In this document: positions 16,692 through 25,812 of the stretch, in pieces
Layout: each line of letters starts with the position of its first letter
Numbering within the stretch: the stretch's first letter is position 1
Program-made: the position numbers and the translations under genes
The notes under the pieces: model-generated
What the model was told of the DNA's origin: nothing
The model's database searches: none
Seen by the model: the letters and a program-made list of their open reading frames with translations, nothing else
Source of the DNA: Hanamia caeni
GTDB taxonomy: Bacteria > Bacteroidota > Bacteroidia > Chitinophagales > Chitinophagaceae
Reading direction: 5' to 3'
Length of the DNA stretch: 64,000 bases
Assembly: GCF_003721595.1 (NCBI RefSeq)
Contig: NZ_RJJR01000019.1
Coordinates: forward strand, 42,551-106,550

Positions 16692-18279
16692 AAGCAAATA
16701 AATGTTTTAACTGAAAGTGTTCATTTATGATTTGGTCAATCTTTGATTGGGAAAAATCGTTCAATAAAATTATCTGGTTGCCAATTGCTTTAATTTCGTC
16801 TAACGGCGGAAATGGCATTTCTCTTAATTCTGTGGCGCTGACGTTTATATTTCCATTGAATGTCCTAAAATAAGTATCGAAAAGGTTGCTATTTAATAAT
16901 GCAGAAATACCTAAAATTTCATTTCTCTGAAGAAGACCTTTTCGTCTGAAGATGTAATTCAAATGGTTTTCAACACCAATAAACTCACCTTGAGAGATAT
17001 CTGCAAAGTAAGGACAGGCAACTAATCTGCTCTTGTCATCTTTAGCACTGAAGCGACGCAGAAAAATATAATTTTTATTCGGCAGCAAAAGCGATTTGGT
17101 GGCTTCGCAATATTGAATGTATTGCGGCTTATTTCGTTTCACTACAGGCCACTCGAAATGCATTTTTGATGTATTGATTAATTGGTAGAGCGGAACTAAA
17201 AAAATATTTCCATTTTGATGTTCTTCGAATAAATATTCTGCTGCCCTGAATGAGACTACTGGCCCTGTAGAAATTTGGATATCATATTTCTGCAAATTTC
17301 CTGCCCACGATTTAAAAAGCTTAATCACATTATCATCCGTTTTGTTTGCTGGCAGGTGTATTATTTTTTCCTTAGTTTTAAAATCAATTAATTCGTCAGT
17401 GCTATATAACTTTTCCGTATAACTATTAATGTCTTTTATTCCATTTGAATGTGTTACGAGAATAGAAGAAAGGTTGCCATTCATTTTTTGTTTTTTTCCT
17501 TTCAAAATCAATGTTTCCTGCAAAACATTATCCCGATCAAAAGTGTCGGTTCTGGAACCAAACAAATGAATTTGCTGAATCCCGATCTCATCAAAAAAGG
17601 CTTTACGGAAAGCCCGAAAATAATTTCCAGATGCAAAACTTCTCGGAGTAATAAAAATTAGTTCCCCATCCTCTTTTAAAAGCTTTGCAGCAACCATCAT
17701 AAAAATTGAATAGATGTTTGGTTGTCCCCACACGATGGGTTTAGCAATAACTGCACGTTTATCTTCTTTTGCTATTTTAAAATATGGTGGATTTGAAATA
17801 ACAATGTCAAAAGTTGCATTTTTAGGTTGCGAAAAGAGCGTGGCATTTTGTTCAAAACAATCATTATTTGCAAGCACAAAATCGATAGTTTCAAGTTTTG
17901 AAACAAATTTGACTTTGTATTGCTTTAACCACTTGCCTAGATAATCAAGAATCGCATTTGTATATGGCAAAATATCCGCATCGGTTTCATATGCAACTAA
18001 TTCAATTTCTGCCAAATTATTATCCTGTCTGACAAGTGTTTCAACAAGAGAGCTTGAAAGAATCGCAGTTCCGCAACCAGGGTCTAATATTTTGACGTTA
18101 TTTTTTGGCTGCGACGCAAGCCCTGCCATGAAATGAGCAATTTTTGTTGGCGTAAAAAACTGGCCGTTGATTTTTTTATGAATCGTTGTAACTTTCTTTG
18201 CATATAACTGTCCTAACCTATCCGCAAACTGGCTGGGCAGTTCCTTTTTAAATGGTTTAATTTCCACACTTCCCGTCAT
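16684..18279 (-). CDS. Type II N6-adenine DNA methyltransferase, partner of the BsuBI/PstI-type nuclease
   Basis: A 531-residue adenine methyltransferase. Motif I is ILDPGCGTA (64-72), preceded by the FFTPTKIAHFMAGLA region common to gamma-type enzymes, and motif IV is ISNPPYFKIA with NPPY at 163-166. The C-terminal target-recognition region ends with NLFDTYFRTFNGNINVSATELREMPFPP, typical of M.BsuBI/M.PstI-like enzymes. It protects host sites from the adjacent endonuclease and precedes it in the operon, so methylation is made first. The ATG at 18279 follows a TAAATTTG box by only five bases, suggesting a very short or leaderless transcript. Confidence 0.92.
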   Translation of the reverse strand: MTGSVEIKPFKKELPSQFADRLGQLYAKKVTTIHKKINGQFFTPTKIAHFMAGLASQPKNNVKILDPGCGTAILSSSLVETLVRQDNNLAEIELVAYETDADILPYTNAILDYLGKWLKQYKVKFVSKLETIDFVLANNDCFEQNATLFSQPKNATFDIVISNPPYFKIAKEDKRAVIAKPIVWGQPNIYSIFMMVAAKLLKEDGELIFITPRSFASGNYFRAFRKAFFDEIGIQQIHLFGSRTDTFDRDNVLQETLILKGKKQKMNGNLSSILVTHSNGIKDINSYTEKLYSTDELIDFKTKEKIIHLPANKTDDNVIKLFKSWAGNLQKYDIQISTGPVVSFRAAEYLFEEHQNGNIFLVPLYQLINTSKMHFEWPVVKRNKPQYIQYCEATKSLLLPNKNYIFLRRFSAKDDKSRLVACPYFADISQGEFIGVENHLNYIFRRKGLLQRNEILGISALLNSNLFDTYFRTFNGNINVSATELREMPFPPLDEIKAIGNQIILLNDFSQSKIDQIINEHFQLKHLFAYE

Positions 18280-18283
18280 GCCA

Positions 18284-18291
18284 ACAAATTT
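18284..18291 (-). promoter_or_regulatory. Possible -7 promoter box of the R-M operon
   Basis: On the minus strand TAAATTTG matches the Bacteroidota -7 consensus TAnnTTTG exactly. A weak TTTG lies about 22 bases further upstream. The box lies inside the 82-base gap between the homology break of the N-terminal stub and the methyltransferase start, so the R-M cassette would carry its own promoter. Confidence 0.35.
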
Positions 18292-18325
18292 AGTAAAAGT
18301 CTCTATTCAGGTTACAAATTTTTGA

Positions 18326-18613
18326 TCACCTAATTGTGAAGTATTTAAAATTGAAACTACAACTTTCATCTTTGCTTTCCCAATAGCCCCAGTCGTTGCG
18401 CATGCTGTTTTTGATGGTGCCGTCAGGCGTAATAACTTTTCCGGCTTTGTTTTTTGTAGAGATTTCCGGTATCAGCATCAGGTCTTTGCTGCGGGCGTAT
18501 TCATTCAGCAGGTTATAAAAGCTGTTGCGGATTGCCGTTTCCTTTTTGCTTCCTCCATAGTGAATGATCTTCTCAAGCTCTTTGTGGTATTGCTGAATTG
18601 CGTATATGCTCAT
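18326..18613 (-). pseudogene. N-terminal stub of a large type IIG/ISP-like restriction-methylase
   Basis: 95 codons from an ATG. Residues 1-84 (MSIYAIQQYHKELEKI, YGGSKKETAIRNSFYNLLN, LIPEISTKNKAGKVITPDG, NDWGYWESKDES) match the start of large Eco57I/ISP-like restriction-methylases. After residue 84 (base ~18362) the sequence changes to CSFNFKYFTIR and stops. The matching C-terminal stub is at 15570-15746 on the same strand. Roughly the central 900 residues of a typical member are missing and the 2.6-kb BsuBI/PstI-type pair lies in their place. The stub could still be translated but would have no catalytic domain. Confidence 0.75.
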
Positions 18614-18743
18614 TAGATGGTAATGGGATGGATTTCAAAGATATGGGAATTTTTAGTTGGGTGTGGAGCATGGACTATTGGTTATTAATTATTGGATTAT
18701 TAAATTATTAAATTAAGCCGTTGTGTGATTGAAAATAACCCCA

Positions 18744-18935
18744 AAAGCGCCGTAGACGCGTCATTTTGGTAGAATTGTTATATTTTAATTGGGTTGAGCC
18801 CTGTAGGGGCGACACAAAAATTATCGCCCCTGTCTGCCGACAGCCAGGCTTACATAGCTTTGTGATTTTATTAAATTTTTTCTACCAAACTAGCGCCCCT
18901 GTCTGCCGACAGGCAGACTTACAGGGTTTGAAAGA
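18744..18935. repeat. MITE-like palindromic intergenic element
   Basis: The ends are inverted: ATTTTGGTAGAA near 18763 against TTTTTCTACCAAACT near 18878, and CCCTGTAGGGGCGACA near 18800 against GCGCCCCTGTC near 18893. Inside, CGCCCCTGTCTGCCGACAG occurs twice (18824 and 18894) as a direct repeat, and each copy contains the small palindrome CTGTCTGCCGACAG. No transposase is present. This is typical of non-autonomous repeats scattered through Bacteroidota genomes. Confidence 0.5.
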
Positions 18936-19038
18936 AATTATTTTGAATATTTCAATCGCGCAACAAGTTAAATTATTTTTTGCCGCCGCCTGGTCTACCG
19001 GCCAACGACATAAAAGTTTCGGATAATTCTTCTGATCT

Positions 19039-19073
19039 CATTGGGTGAGACCAGACCCTGGCGATAAAAATAA
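19039..19073. repeat. Diverged copy of the dispersed ~30-bp repeat
   Basis: ATCTCATTGGGTGAGACCAG followed by ACCCTGGCGATAAA resembles the copies at 12518-12547 and 24314-24346. An inverted partial copy (TGGTCTACCGGCCAACGA) lies just upstream at about 18991. Confidence 0.35.
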
Positions 19074-19173
19074 AAATCCTCGTTATTTGCTGCCCTACTG
19101 ACCCGGTCAGGCGGGGTTGCTTCACTATTTTAAAAGTGACACCTTTTTGAAAAGCTGTCACTTTTGCTGCCTA

Positions 19174-21060
19174 TCAGTCCTCGGGCAATGTCTCCAACGG
19201 AGGCACATTGCCTGCAGAGCCGCTATAACCCTGGTTTTGATTGATGTGGCCATTCACATTTGCATCTATCGCTGACTGCGGTATAGGCCATAAAACATGA
19301 TACGGGCTGAGCGTATATTCATCACCGTGAATGGTATGCACGCCTTTATTGTAGAACTCTGTGTGGTCCATGATCCAATCGTACCAGAAATTTTTTGTTG
19401 AAAAATCGCTCATGCTGTAAGTACGGCCTTTATAATCGGCCTGGCCGGTTTGAGCATAAATGTAAGCAATGCGGGTCAGCTCTACTTTGCGGTATTCTTC
19501 ATAATACAATTCCCTTGCTCTTTCATCAAGGATGGTGGCAATTGTCACGTCGCCCGCATCAATGGGCTGTGCATGGGCTCTTTCTCTTACCACGTTAATA
19601 TCCGCAGCAGCGTTTGCCAGATCTCCTTTCCAAAAATAAGCTTCTGCCCGCACGAGATAAGTTTCCGCTAAACGATAAACATACCATGGTGTATGCCCTC
19701 CATTGTTTAATGAATTTTGATGATCAGGTACGAAAGTTTTGTATTGAGGCCAATCATACCAACACCTGATAGTATCGCTGCACAAAAGCGCACCCGACTG
19801 ACTGTAGAGTTGCAGATTTTTTCCATAATACGGATCGTCTTGATCGATCAATTTCGGGTTATTGTAAACCATATCTTCCATGCGCATCCAGTTTTGCCGG
19901 GAATGCCTGAGGTCGCCATCATCATTGTTCCAAATATCATGTGTGCTGTACCATGTGCCACGGCATCTGCCAATCCCTCTGCCGTAGGCGGTTTGCTGAT
20001 CATATTCAATCCCGGTGGTTCTGATTGTTCCGGTGTGACCTAACGGCGTATTAATTTTATTATCCCAGTTGGGAACGGTTTGCCGCATTACGCTACTGCC
20101 TCCGCTGTAATCGCCATTGTCAATATATCCTTCGAGATCAATCACATAAAATAAGCCTTCTGTGTTAGCCGGCAGAACTTTATTAAGTGGCCGGTGCAAA
20201 TCCCAGATCACATTATAGCCCGTATCGGCAAATCTTGGATCCATATCGGTTTCTCCACCAAAGCGGTTCTGCATCAGATGGTACACGCCTCCATCAATCA
20301 AAGAGGAAGCTGCTGCAATGGCTCCGTCAAAATCCCCAAGGCACAAATCTATTTTTGCCAGTAAATGCTGGCATGCGCCTTTTGATACCTGTCCTTTAGG
20401 TACGCCATCCGGCACCCACTGCACAGCCCATTCCAGTTCTTTTTTCATTTCCTGCAAAATCACTTTCCGGTCAACAGTTTGAAAATCCAGCTTGGGACCT
20501 GAATATAATTTTCCCGCGTAAGGCACATCACCGAAGCAATTGGTGAGAACATAGTAAGTATAAGCCCTGAAAAAATAAGCAGCGCCAACGAGCGCATTTC
20601 TCTCGGCCAATTGGGTGGCGTCAGTGGTATCCCATTTTGGCACATTGATATAGGCCAAAACTGTATTGGCATATTTCAGCCTGTAAAAACCTTGCTCCCA
20701 AAACCAATAAATACGGTTATGGTCTGCATTATCATTTTTTGAATTGATCGCATCAGGCGTAATGTCCACATTCATATCCTGGGCAGGCCCGGATTTGTCG
20801 GTAGTGCCTTCCACAGCCACATCAGAAAATATGCATTGTGTAATCATTGGTGCGCCATCCCCAAAAAAATCATACCTCAGATTTCTCTGGCACGCCACCA
20901 ATGCATCCTGCAAGGCGGCGGCGGTGGTATAAGTCTGGTCCGGCGTATAAAATGAAAGGGGTTTCGGTTTCAGGTAACTTTTGTTGCAACTGAGGTTGGT
21001 CAATATAGCTATCAACGTGATTGACAACCCATAAATTATTTTTTTATTAATTGATTTCAT
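19174..21060 (-). CDS. SusD/RagB-type outer-membrane nutrient-binding lipoprotein
   Basis: About 628 residues from the ATG at 21060; the longer upstream frame is not used because a lipoprotein signal starts here (MKSINKKIIYGLSITLIAIL, then TNLSCNK, lipobox cysteine). The body shows SusD features: an N-terminal LQDALVACQRNLRYDF region, a tetratricopeptide-like helical core (AYFFRAYTYYVLTNCFGDVPY) and the C-terminal AETYLVRAEAYFWKGDLANAAADINVVRERA. It binds oligosaccharide at the cell surface and acts with the SusC transporter, whose gene ends 25 bases upstream. It is the last gene of the LacI-controlled locus. Confidence 0.93.
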   Translation of the reverse strand: MKSINKKIIYGLSITLIAILTNLSCNKSYLKPKPLSFYTPDQTYTTAAALQDALVACQRNLRYDFFGDGAPMITQCIFSDVAVEGTTDKSGPAQDMNVDITPDAINSKNDNADHNRIYWFWEQGFYRLKYANTVLAYINVPKWDTTDATQLAERNALVGAAYFFRAYTYYVLTNCFGDVPYAGKLYSGPKLDFQTVDRKVILQEMKKELEWAVQWVPDGVPKGQVSKGACQHLLAKIDLCLGDFDGAIAAASSLIDGGVYHLMQNRFGGETDMDPRFADTGYNVIWDLHRPLNKVLPANTEGLFYVIDLEGYIDNGDYSGGSSVMRQTVPNWDNKINTPLGHTGTIRTTGIEYDQQTAYGRGIGRCRGTWYSTHDIWNNDDGDLRHSRQNWMRMEDMVYNNPKLIDQDDPYYGKNLQLYSQSGALLCSDTIRCWYDWPQYKTFVPDHQNSLNNGGHTPWYVYRLAETYLVRAEAYFWKGDLANAAADINVVRERAHAQPIDAGDVTIATILDERARELYYEEYRKVELTRIAYIYAQTGQADYKGRTYSMSDFSTKNFWYDWIMDHTEFYNKGVHTIHGDEYTLSPYHVLWPIPQSAIDANVNGHINQNQGYSGSAGNVPPLETLPED

Positions 21061-21085
21061 GATCATTTTATTTAAGGTTGAACAA

Positions 21086-24000
21086 TCAGAGTGTGAGGTT
21101 AAATCCAAAAGTGAAGGTTCTCGGAGTTGGGCCCGGACCGGAACTATCCCATTCAGGATCCCAGTACTCCCAGTCGGGAGCATACACCGCTGCATTTTTT
21201 ACGGAAATGTAAAATTTCAAGTCTTCTATTTTTGCTCGTTCAACCAGGTTTTTCGGCAAGGTATAAGCAAGGGCTACATTGTCCAGCCTGATAAAATTTC
21301 TTTTGCGATACACGCTATAGCTGGCGCTTCCGTCGCTGGAGAAAATCCTCGAAAAGTCGGTGGTGGCATGATCCGGTGTCCAATAGGGATACACATATCC
21401 ATCCGTACGATCGGGGAAACCCCCTTTATTTTTTGCCTGGTTAAAAGAAGACATAAATCCCCATGAAGAATAAATCAAAAATGAAAAATCGAAGTTCCGG
21501 AGGAAAGTAAAATTATTTCTCAACGTCCAATTGTAACGAGGCTTTGAAAAACCCAAAAACATCCGGTCTTCGTTGGTGTACTTGCCATCCCCGTTCACAT
21601 CTTCTACTTTAAAATCTCCGGGCTTCTGACCGTACGTATTGGCTAAATCGGCTTCGCTGGTTTGATACACGCCTAACACTTTCAAGTCCCAGATGGCATC
21701 AATCGGGTGGCCTATGAACCATCCATTAGGTATATCGCTGGCTTCTTCTTTGCCAATAACATGGCCATCGGCATCAGTTACATCCACCATATTTCCATAC
21801 AAATGCGCAATCTTATTTCTGTTTAAAGAGAAATTAAAAGAGGTGCTCCATCGGAAATTTTGCCGGTTAATATTGTTTGAATTTAAACTTATTTCCAGCC
21901 CTTTGTTATCCACCTCACCGAGGTTGGATTGCACATTAGCAAATCCCACCACATCAGGCAAGCTGCGATTTACGAGCAGGTTGGTAGTTTTCCCTTTATA
22001 CACATCAATGCTGCCGCTGAGCACATTGCGAAGCAGCGAAAAGTCCAGCCCAATGTTGTAAGCGCTGGTCTGCTCCCACTTAAGATCGGGATTAGCCATT
22101 TGGGTTACGTATAACTGCGAAACCACGCTGGTAGTGCCATCAGGATTCACCACAAGGTATTTGCCTGTCGCGAGGTTGGATAATGCTGAATAACGCCCTA
22201 TGTCCCTGTTGCCATTGATGCCGTAAGAAAGGCGAAGTTTTCCATAATTAAACCATGGTGCATTAAAAAACGATTCTTTTGTAAACACCCAGCCAAACGC
22301 TGCCGCCGGAAATTGCGCCCAGGGATATTTTTGACCAAAGGCAGAATAGCCGTCTTGCCTTGCAGACAATGTGAGCATGTAACGATCCTTATAAGAATAG
22401 AATACCCGCGCCATATAAGCGGCACCCGTGCTGTATTCGTCATCACTTGAAATAGTCTGGGTTAGCGCCGCTCCCATATTATGATAGCTGAGCACATCGC
22501 TGGGGTCGAAACCGGTGCCTACCATATCATTTTGCCAATAGTTGTATTTTTCTGCATTAGCAAGAAGCGTAACATCAATATGATGGTCATTATTAAATGT
22601 CTTGTTCCAGCTCAGGATATTATCAATTTGCCACTGATAAATTTGGTGGTTCTCCCTTTCTCCCCTGCCGCCAATTTTTGTAAAGTCAGGGTCTTTTACA
22701 CCGTTGCCGTTGAAATAATTATAAAATTCAAATTCAGGAGAAAAGTTGACGGTATATTTTATTCCGAAAGGCAGGGAAACCTTACCATAGATGATGGAAT
22801 TCAGTGTATAATATTTTTTCAGCCGGTTAGTATATTTTGTTTTAATAAACGGGTTTCTTGCTCCCGCCCCCGGGTCATCCTGCGGGCTATACCGGTAGTC
22901 TGTAGAATCGTCATTATAAAAACTTCCATAAGGTGAATTTTGAACAATCAGTCCCCAATTAACCGGCACGCCACTTTCATCTCTGTCTGCAAATTGTGTA
23001 TTCACACCAACTGTCAGAAATTTAGTTATCTCTGCATCAATCTTTAGCCGGCTTTGAATGGTAGTGTATTTATCACCCACCACAATTCCCTTGTTGTTAA
23101 GGTAACCGCCAGACCAATAGTAAGAAAACTTATCTGTGCCGCCTGAAACACTTAATGTATAGTTTTGTTGCAAGGCATTCTGAAACATCATATCGTACCA
23201 ATTAATGGCATGGCCTGCCAGGTAATTTTTTTGCTCTACCGGCTGAAAATTAAGCCTGGTAAGCCACACAGAAACCGGGTCGCCACTGGAAGCATCATAA
23301 GCCAGCCAGTCGTCTATGGAGATATTCGATGGCAATGTACGCGGATCGTCAAATTGATAAGGCTTTTCATTAAAACCATGAATACTTTTTTGCACATCCA
23401 CGCGCCAGTTTACAAAGTCCTGCCCCTGGTAAACTGGCTGATTAATTTCCATAGTGGCAATGGCCAGGTTAGAATTAAAATTGATTGTCGGTTTTCCGGG
23501 TTTTCCCTTTTTGGTGTTAATCAATATTACTCCACTGGCAGATTTGGCGCCATAAACTGCTGCTGCGCTCGCATCCTTCAGTACATCCACCGTGGCGATA
23601 TCCTGCGGGTTAATGTCGGATAAAGCACCGTAATAGATTACTCCATCCAGCACTATCAAGGGAGAGGTCCCGGCATTTAACGAATTGGTTCCTCTTATTT
23701 GCAGAGACCCACCAGGCTTAGCGCCCGACGTCACGCCCACGCTGAGGCCAGGCACATTTGCGCGCATGGCATCCTGGACCGAAGTAGGATTTTCATTTTG
23801 AAGTTTGGCCACATTTACTGAAGAAATGGCGCCGGTAAGATCTTTTTTCTTTGCGGTTCCATAGCCGATTACGACCACCTGATCCAGCGAGGAGACATTT
23901 CGTTCTAATTTGATATTAACCTGTCTTCTTCCCTTTATGGCTTCCGTTTGATCTTTAAATCCCACGAAGGAAAAAACGAGTGAGTCCGTTGGCTTGAGAT

Positions 24001-24205
24001 TACGGAGCACATAATGTCCACTTTTATCTGTGGAAGTAGCATTGGCTGTTCCGGAAACAGCCACCGTAACCCCCAATATGCCTCCGGGATTATCATCGCT
24101 GGTTACAGTGCCCTGGACTGAGAGATTCTGGGCCAGCAGCGACATTGGCGCGCTGACCAGAGCGACGAAAACAACCATTAACGTGTTTCGAATTAGTGGT
24201 CTCAT
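21086..24205 (-). CDS. SusC/RagA-type TonB-dependent outer-membrane transporter
   Basis: A 1039-residue oligosaccharide importer. It has a signal peptide (ends SLLAQ, residue 25), a carboxypeptidase-like extension (VQGTVTSDDNPGGILGVTVAV), the SusC-specific plug start VVVIGYGTAKKKDLTGAISSV, the DVLKDASAAAVYGAKSASGVILI plug motif and a long barrel ending FTFGFNLTL. Length matches the family. The partner SusD follows in the same operon. The gene lies 180 bases downstream of the Gfo/Idh/MocA gene at 24385, so it either shares the upstream operon or has its own promoter. Confidence 0.95.
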   Translation of the reverse strand: MRPLIRNTLMVVFVALVSAPMSLLAQNLSVQGTVTSDDNPGGILGVTVAVSGTANATSTDKSGHYVLRNLKPTDSLVFSFVGFKDQTEAIKGRRQVNIKLERNVSSLDQVVVIGYGTAKKKDLTGAISSVNVAKLQNENPTSVQDAMRANVPGLSVGVTSGAKPGGSLQIRGTNSLNAGTSPLIVLDGVIYYGALSDINPQDIATVDVLKDASAAAVYGAKSASGVILINTKKGKPGKPTINFNSNLAIATMEINQPVYQGQDFVNWRVDVQKSIHGFNEKPYQFDDPRTLPSNISIDDWLAYDASSGDPVSVWLTRLNFQPVEQKNYLAGHAINWYDMMFQNALQQNYTLSVSGGTDKFSYYWSGGYLNNKGIVVGDKYTTIQSRLKIDAEITKFLTVGVNTQFADRDESGVPVNWGLIVQNSPYGSFYNDDSTDYRYSPQDDPGAGARNPFIKTKYTNRLKKYYTLNSIIYGKVSLPFGIKYTVNFSPEFEFYNYFNGNGVKDPDFTKIGGRGERENHQIYQWQIDNILSWNKTFNNDHHIDVTLLANAEKYNYWQNDMVGTGFDPSDVLSYHNMGAALTQTISSDDEYSTGAAYMARVFYSYKDRYMLTLSARQDGYSAFGQKYPWAQFPAAAFGWVFTKESFFNAPWFNYGKLRLSYGINGNRDIGRYSALSNLATGKYLVVNPDGTTSVVSQLYVTQMANPDLKWEQTSAYNIGLDFSLLRNVLSGSIDVYKGKTTNLLVNRSLPDVVGFANVQSNLGEVDNKGLEISLNSNNINRQNFRWSTSFNFSLNRNKIAHLYGNMVDVTDADGHVIGKEEASDIPNGWFIGHPIDAIWDLKVLGVYQTSEADLANTYGQKPGDFKVEDVNGDGKYTNEDRMFLGFSKPRYNWTLRNNFTFLRNFDFSFLIYSSWGFMSSFNQAKNKGGFPDRTDGYVYPYWTPDHATTDFSRIFSSDGSASYSVYRKRNFIRLDNVALAYTLPKNLVERAKIEDLKFYISVKNAAVYAPDWEYWDPEWDSSGPGPTPRTFTFGFNLTL

Positions 24206-24313
24206 AATAAAAAATTTTTTGTGTTAAAAAATGAAAGGTTGGTTTATTTTTTACTAAAACAGTAAAAGCAGAAATAAGGAGTTTTTTTGTTTTAACAGGC
24301 TTTCAAACTTTTT

Positions 24314-24346
24314 GATCCCGTTGGTCAAAGACCAAACGAGAGTAAA
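24314..24346. repeat. Copy of a dispersed ~30-bp repeat
   Basis: GATCCCGTTGGTCAAAGACC followed by AAACGAGAGTAAA matches the copy at 12518-12547 (same CCCGTTGG...ACCA.ACGAG..TAAA pattern). It contains the palindrome TTGGTCAAAGACCAA and lies in the 180-base gap before susC, where a hairpin could affect transcription into susCD. Confidence 0.5.
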
Positions 24347-24384
24347 TTTTTCATAAGGATAATTCATCTTCCTGATCAGCTTTT

Positions 24385-25803
24385 TCACTGCTGCGCCATT
24401 TCCAAAGCTTTGGTGGTGGTGTAATATTTAGCAATCATGCAAGGCACTTCCCAGGCTGGCAGATTTCCTTCCTTAAGATATTGCAGGTATCTTTTCATCA
24501 CATCGCCAAAGTGCGATTCATGGCCCTTGTCATATTCTGCGGGAATATTTACACGCCATCCATTGGTAACCCATGACATGCTTACGCCAGGCATTTCCTG
24601 GTTGATATCTTTTATTGCCTCATTCAAAGCTTTTGATAAACTGCCTGTATCGTTTGGATTTACAGGCCTTACATATAGCGTTGCTTTCCAGTTTTCTTCA
24701 GCGCCTTGTTTGATTTCAAGATGGGCTTTGCTGCCTTTTAATAAAGAATAATAAGTATCTCCGGCTCCGGCAGGCGCATCATAAGTCCACAACGCAGTTA
24801 TCCTCGAAAAAACGCCTTTAACAGAATAGTTAATCGAACCGTTGCCATGCGTCATCAAAGAATCGCCTTTCACATATTTTTGTAAAAAACCAGGAAACTT
24901 GTCTTCATTGGTAATTTTTGAAAACTGGGCCAGCGAAAGCGGTGTGGGCCATATTTTGGAAGAATTAATCGTAATATCTTTTGTATAATCAAGCGCCACG
25001 TTTGGAAAACATACCCATTGAACCAAATCCACAAGATGAGTTCCCACATCTGTGATAGCATCGCCCTGCTGTGTGGGGTCAAAAAACCAATCAGGACGAA
25101 TTAAGGGCTTGCCCGAAACCTGCTTAAAATAACGATGCACGCTTTCCATTATCACAGCAGGCGCATCTTTAGTGCCTTTTTGCAATTCGCCAAAAACTGA
25201 GGAATTATGAGCCAATCTTTTTTGAAGAACAGTTGCTGCCACGGAACGCTCTGTCATGATATCATACAAAAGCACATGCTTGTCTTGGGCATCCTGGAAT
25301 GCTTGTTTCAGCATTTCAAAGCCATCCGTGTTAATCGCCATTGGCTTATCTGCCAGCACATTTAAACTATTATCTACCGATTTTTTTATGTATTCTGTCT
25401 TAAGCTGGTTATTGCCCGCGAGAACGACAACTGTGTTTTTCGCACCCTTATTTTCGTCCAGCATTTTTTGTAAATAATCTTCGCCTTCATATACTTTTTC
25501 ATCCCAATGCGTGGGATCGTCTGCACGGCTATTGTATTGTTTGATATAATTCAATTGCTCTGTTAATCCAAGTCCTTTGGGAGCATATACATGCACAACA
25601 GAATCGATGCCCGGGTACATGATTTTTTGCACCAATGCCGCATGAAAATGAGCCGGAGCAAGGGTAATCAATTTTATTTCCTGCCCGTTTGAGGCATTTG
25701 ATGAAGAAGCATCTTTATCTGATCCTTGCTGGCAACCGGATATCATTAAAGCGGATATTAATAAAATAATTACAGAGTTATATTCAAGAGCTTTTTTATA
25801 CAT
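24385..25803 (-). CDS. Gfo/Idh/MocA-like lipoprotein lacking the usual nucleotide-binding motif
   Basis: A 472-residue member of the Gfo/Idh/MocA fold group. It has a lipoprotein signal with cysteine 24 (MISGCQQG). At the position of the Rossmann glycine loop the sequence reads LITLAPAHFHAALVQ (46-59) rather than GxGxxG. The EKP-like motif is present as DKP (152-154). The C-terminal half resembles the putative oxidoreductase C-terminal domain. It starts 9 bases after the stop of the Tat-exported partner at 25813. The missing glycine loop argues against ordinary NAD(P) binding; it may act as a sugar-binding, lyase or hydrolase-like partner (inference). Confidence 0.8.
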   Translation of the reverse strand: MYKKALEYNSVIILLISALMISGCQQGSDKDASSSNASNGQEIKLITLAPAHFHAALVQKIMYPGIDSVVHVYAPKGLGLTEQLNYIKQYNSRADDPTHWDEKVYEGEDYLQKMLDENKGAKNTVVVLAGNNQLKTEYIKKSVDNSLNVLADKPMAINTDGFEMLKQAFQDAQDKHVLLYDIMTERSVAATVLQKRLAHNSSVFGELQKGTKDAPAVIMESVHRYFKQVSGKPLIRPDWFFDPTQQGDAITDVGTHLVDLVQWVCFPNVALDYTKDITINSSKIWPTPLSLAQFSKITNEDKFPGFLQKYVKGDSLMTHGNGSINYSVKGVFSRITALWTYDAPAGAGDTYYSLLKGSKAHLEIKQGAEENWKATLYVRPVNPNDTGSLSKALNEAIKDINQEMPGVSMSWVTNGWRVNIPAEYDKGHESHFGDVMKRYLQYLKEGNLPAWEVPCMIAKYYTTTKALEMAQQ

Positions 25804-25812
25804 TGGTATCAG

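Larger units (their letters stand above)
18614..19173. other. Gene-free stretch rich in palindromic repeats
   Basis: No convincing gene. It contains a degenerate inverted element at about 18744-18935 (see separate entry) and a related short repeat at 19039-19073. A short minus-strand frame across 18973-19161 is built from these repeats and is not credited as a gene. Confidence 0.5.

Noticed and set aside
15756..18279. Reading the R-M pair as a single-insertion event without deletion
   Set aside because: The two flanking stubs add up to only ~140 residues, far below the ~1000 residues of the disrupted family, so the middle of the host gene must also be missing.
18973..19161. 62-codon minus-strand frame downstream of susD
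   Set aside because: Built from palindromic repeat sequence; no protein family visible.
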